From: Roseiarcus sp963721905
Lineage (GTDB): Bacteria; Pseudomonadota; Alphaproteobacteria; Rhizobiales; Beijerinckiaceae
NCBI GenBank assembly: GCA_963721905.1
Contig: CAVRMF010000017.1
Location: forward strand, 48,472 to 112,471
Length of the DNA stretch: 64,000 bases
Direction: 5' to 3'
The position numbers and the translations under genes were made by a program. The first letter of the stretch is position 1, and every line of letters begins with the position of its first letter. A model generated the notes under the pieces. It did not search any database and was not told the origin of the DNA. It was given only the letters and a program-made list of their open reading frames with translations. Below, in pieces: positions 63,160 to 64,000 of the stretch.

Positions 63160-63914
63160 ATGCGCGGCGACGCTCAATTCTGAAGATGAGCGGCATAACC
63201 AAACGCTTTGGTCCGGTCGTCGCTCTATCTGACGTCGACTTCGAACTCTACGATGGCGAAGTTCTCGCATTGCTCGGCGATAACGGTGCAGGAAAGTCGA
63301 CATTGATCAAAATCATTTCGGGCTATTACAGGCCCGATGAAGGGCACATGACTCTCTCCGATCAACGGGTCAGTTTCAGCGATCCTCATGAAGCGCGAGC
63401 GGCGGGAATTGAGACGATTTATCAGGATCTCGCTCTGTTCGATAACCTTGATGTCTCGGCCAATGTTTTCGCCGGAAAGGAAGTGGTCGGAGGGGGGTGG
63501 CGCCGTCCATTCGGCTTTGTCGATCGCCGGGCGATGCGCGCGCGTGTGAACGATGCTATCTCCGACATGGCGGTATCGATTCCTAGAATTGACAACGCGG
63601 TGGAGACTTTTTCAGGCGGACAACGTCAAAGCGTAGCGATTGCGCGCGCCGTCATGTGGGGGCGCAAAGTTCTGATCATGGATGAGCCAACCGCGGCGCT
63701 CGGTGTGCGTGAAACCGGCAAAGTGCTCGACCTCATACGGACGCTCTGCAATAACGGGCTGTCCATCGTGCTGATCATGCACAATATCGACCAGGTGCTG
63801 GAGGTTGCCAGCCGGGCCATCATTTTGAGGCGAGGAAATCGGCGAGGCTCCATCGATATTAAGGGACCAGACGACCACGAGGCTCACAATCAAATTGTTC
63901 GCTTGCTCTTATGA
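63156..63914 (+). CDS. sugar ABC transporter ATPase, single nucleotide-binding domain
   Basis: ATPase of 252 residues with one domain, unlike the tandem-domain RbsA type at 53357. The P-loop is GDNGAGKST, the Q-loop region ETIYQDLALFDN, the signature FSGGQRQSVAIARA, Walker B LIMDEPTAAL and a switch His in IMHNID. Single-domain sugar ATPases of this kind are usual for FrcA-like and related systems. The stop is at 63914 and 86 bases follow to the window edge with no further gene. Confidence 0.9.
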   Translation: MNARRRSILKMSGITKRFGPVVALSDVDFELYDGEVLALLGDNGAGKSTLIKIISGYYRPDEGHMTLSDQRVSFSDPHEARAAGIETIYQDLALFDNLDVSANVFAGKEVVGGGWRRPFGFVDRRAMRARVNDAISDMAVSIPRIDNAVETFSGGQRQSVAIARAVMWGRKVLIMDEPTAALGVRETGKVLDLIRTLCNNGLSIVLIMHNIDQVLEVASRAIILRRGNRRGSIDIKGPDDHEAHNQIVRLLL

Positions 63915-64000
63915 GCCGCGAATGGCGGAACGGCGGCTACCCTGTCGCGATGTCGCCGTCACAAGGGCCACGTCCCTAAGAGAAATCTCTCCCGAGAGAC

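Overview
The window is GC-rich DNA whose gene content and gene order fit an alphaproteobacterium of the Hyphomicrobiales (Rhizobiales). The markers are a GatB/YqeY gene divergent from carA, a SUV3-like helicase overlapping an S4-domain gene, short Omp2b-type porins ending in phenylalanine, a PHA synthase, a NodT-type efflux channel and an isoquinoline-1-oxidoreductase pair. The genus cannot be fixed from sequence alone.

Layout. (1) 1-6569: a BMP-family nucleoside-type ABC transporter (ATPase cut by the window edge, two permeases, binding protein) runs with almost no gaps into AtzG-, AtzE- and HpxZ-like genes; it reads as one uptake-plus-catabolism operon for a purine- or ureide-type compound. 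(2) 6603-9858: small stress and envelope membrane proteins and a frame-disrupted porin. (3) 10606-19256: a response regulator and histidine kinase, then an RND pump, adaptor, NodT channel and a small protein with a duplicated four-cysteine module. (4) 19426-23849: a small secreted protein, an EamA-type transporter and two tandem porins. (5) 23961-27556: yqeY, carA (four frame breaks) and a BBE-type FAD oxidase. (6) 27701-35597: a badly frame-disrupted stretch with a pentapeptide-repeat membrane protein, vapBC, an AlkD-type repair protein, about 1.4 kb without a recognisable gene, and the iorB/iorA pair. (7) 35801-46152: L,D-transpeptidase, ggt, S4 protein, helicase, gluconokinase and gluconolactonase domains in one open frame, dienelactone hydrolase, GST and phaC. 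(8) 46292-51259: a complete Liv-type ABC operon. (9) 51342-57226: LacI regulator, sugar ABC transporter and a cyclase-family hydrolase in one minus-strand operon. (10) 57461-59332: a lauroyl-acyltransferase-like gene converging on a phoB stump and phoU. (11) 59572-63914: an SGNH hydrolase divergent from a GntR regulator and a second sugar ABC operon, visibly less GC-rich than its surroundings.

Two themes recur. Many conserved genes, including carA, carry single-base frame changes, two of them traceable to a homopolymer length; this points to indel errors in the sequence more than to gene decay. Second, in three ABC operons a strong GC hairpin sits just behind the binding-protein gene, a layout expected to raise binding-protein mRNA above that of the membrane parts. 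The best novelty candidates are the duplicated-cysteine protein of the RND operon, the gluconokinase-gluconolactonase open frame, the transporter-to-HpxZ operon and the recombination scar around phoU/phoB.
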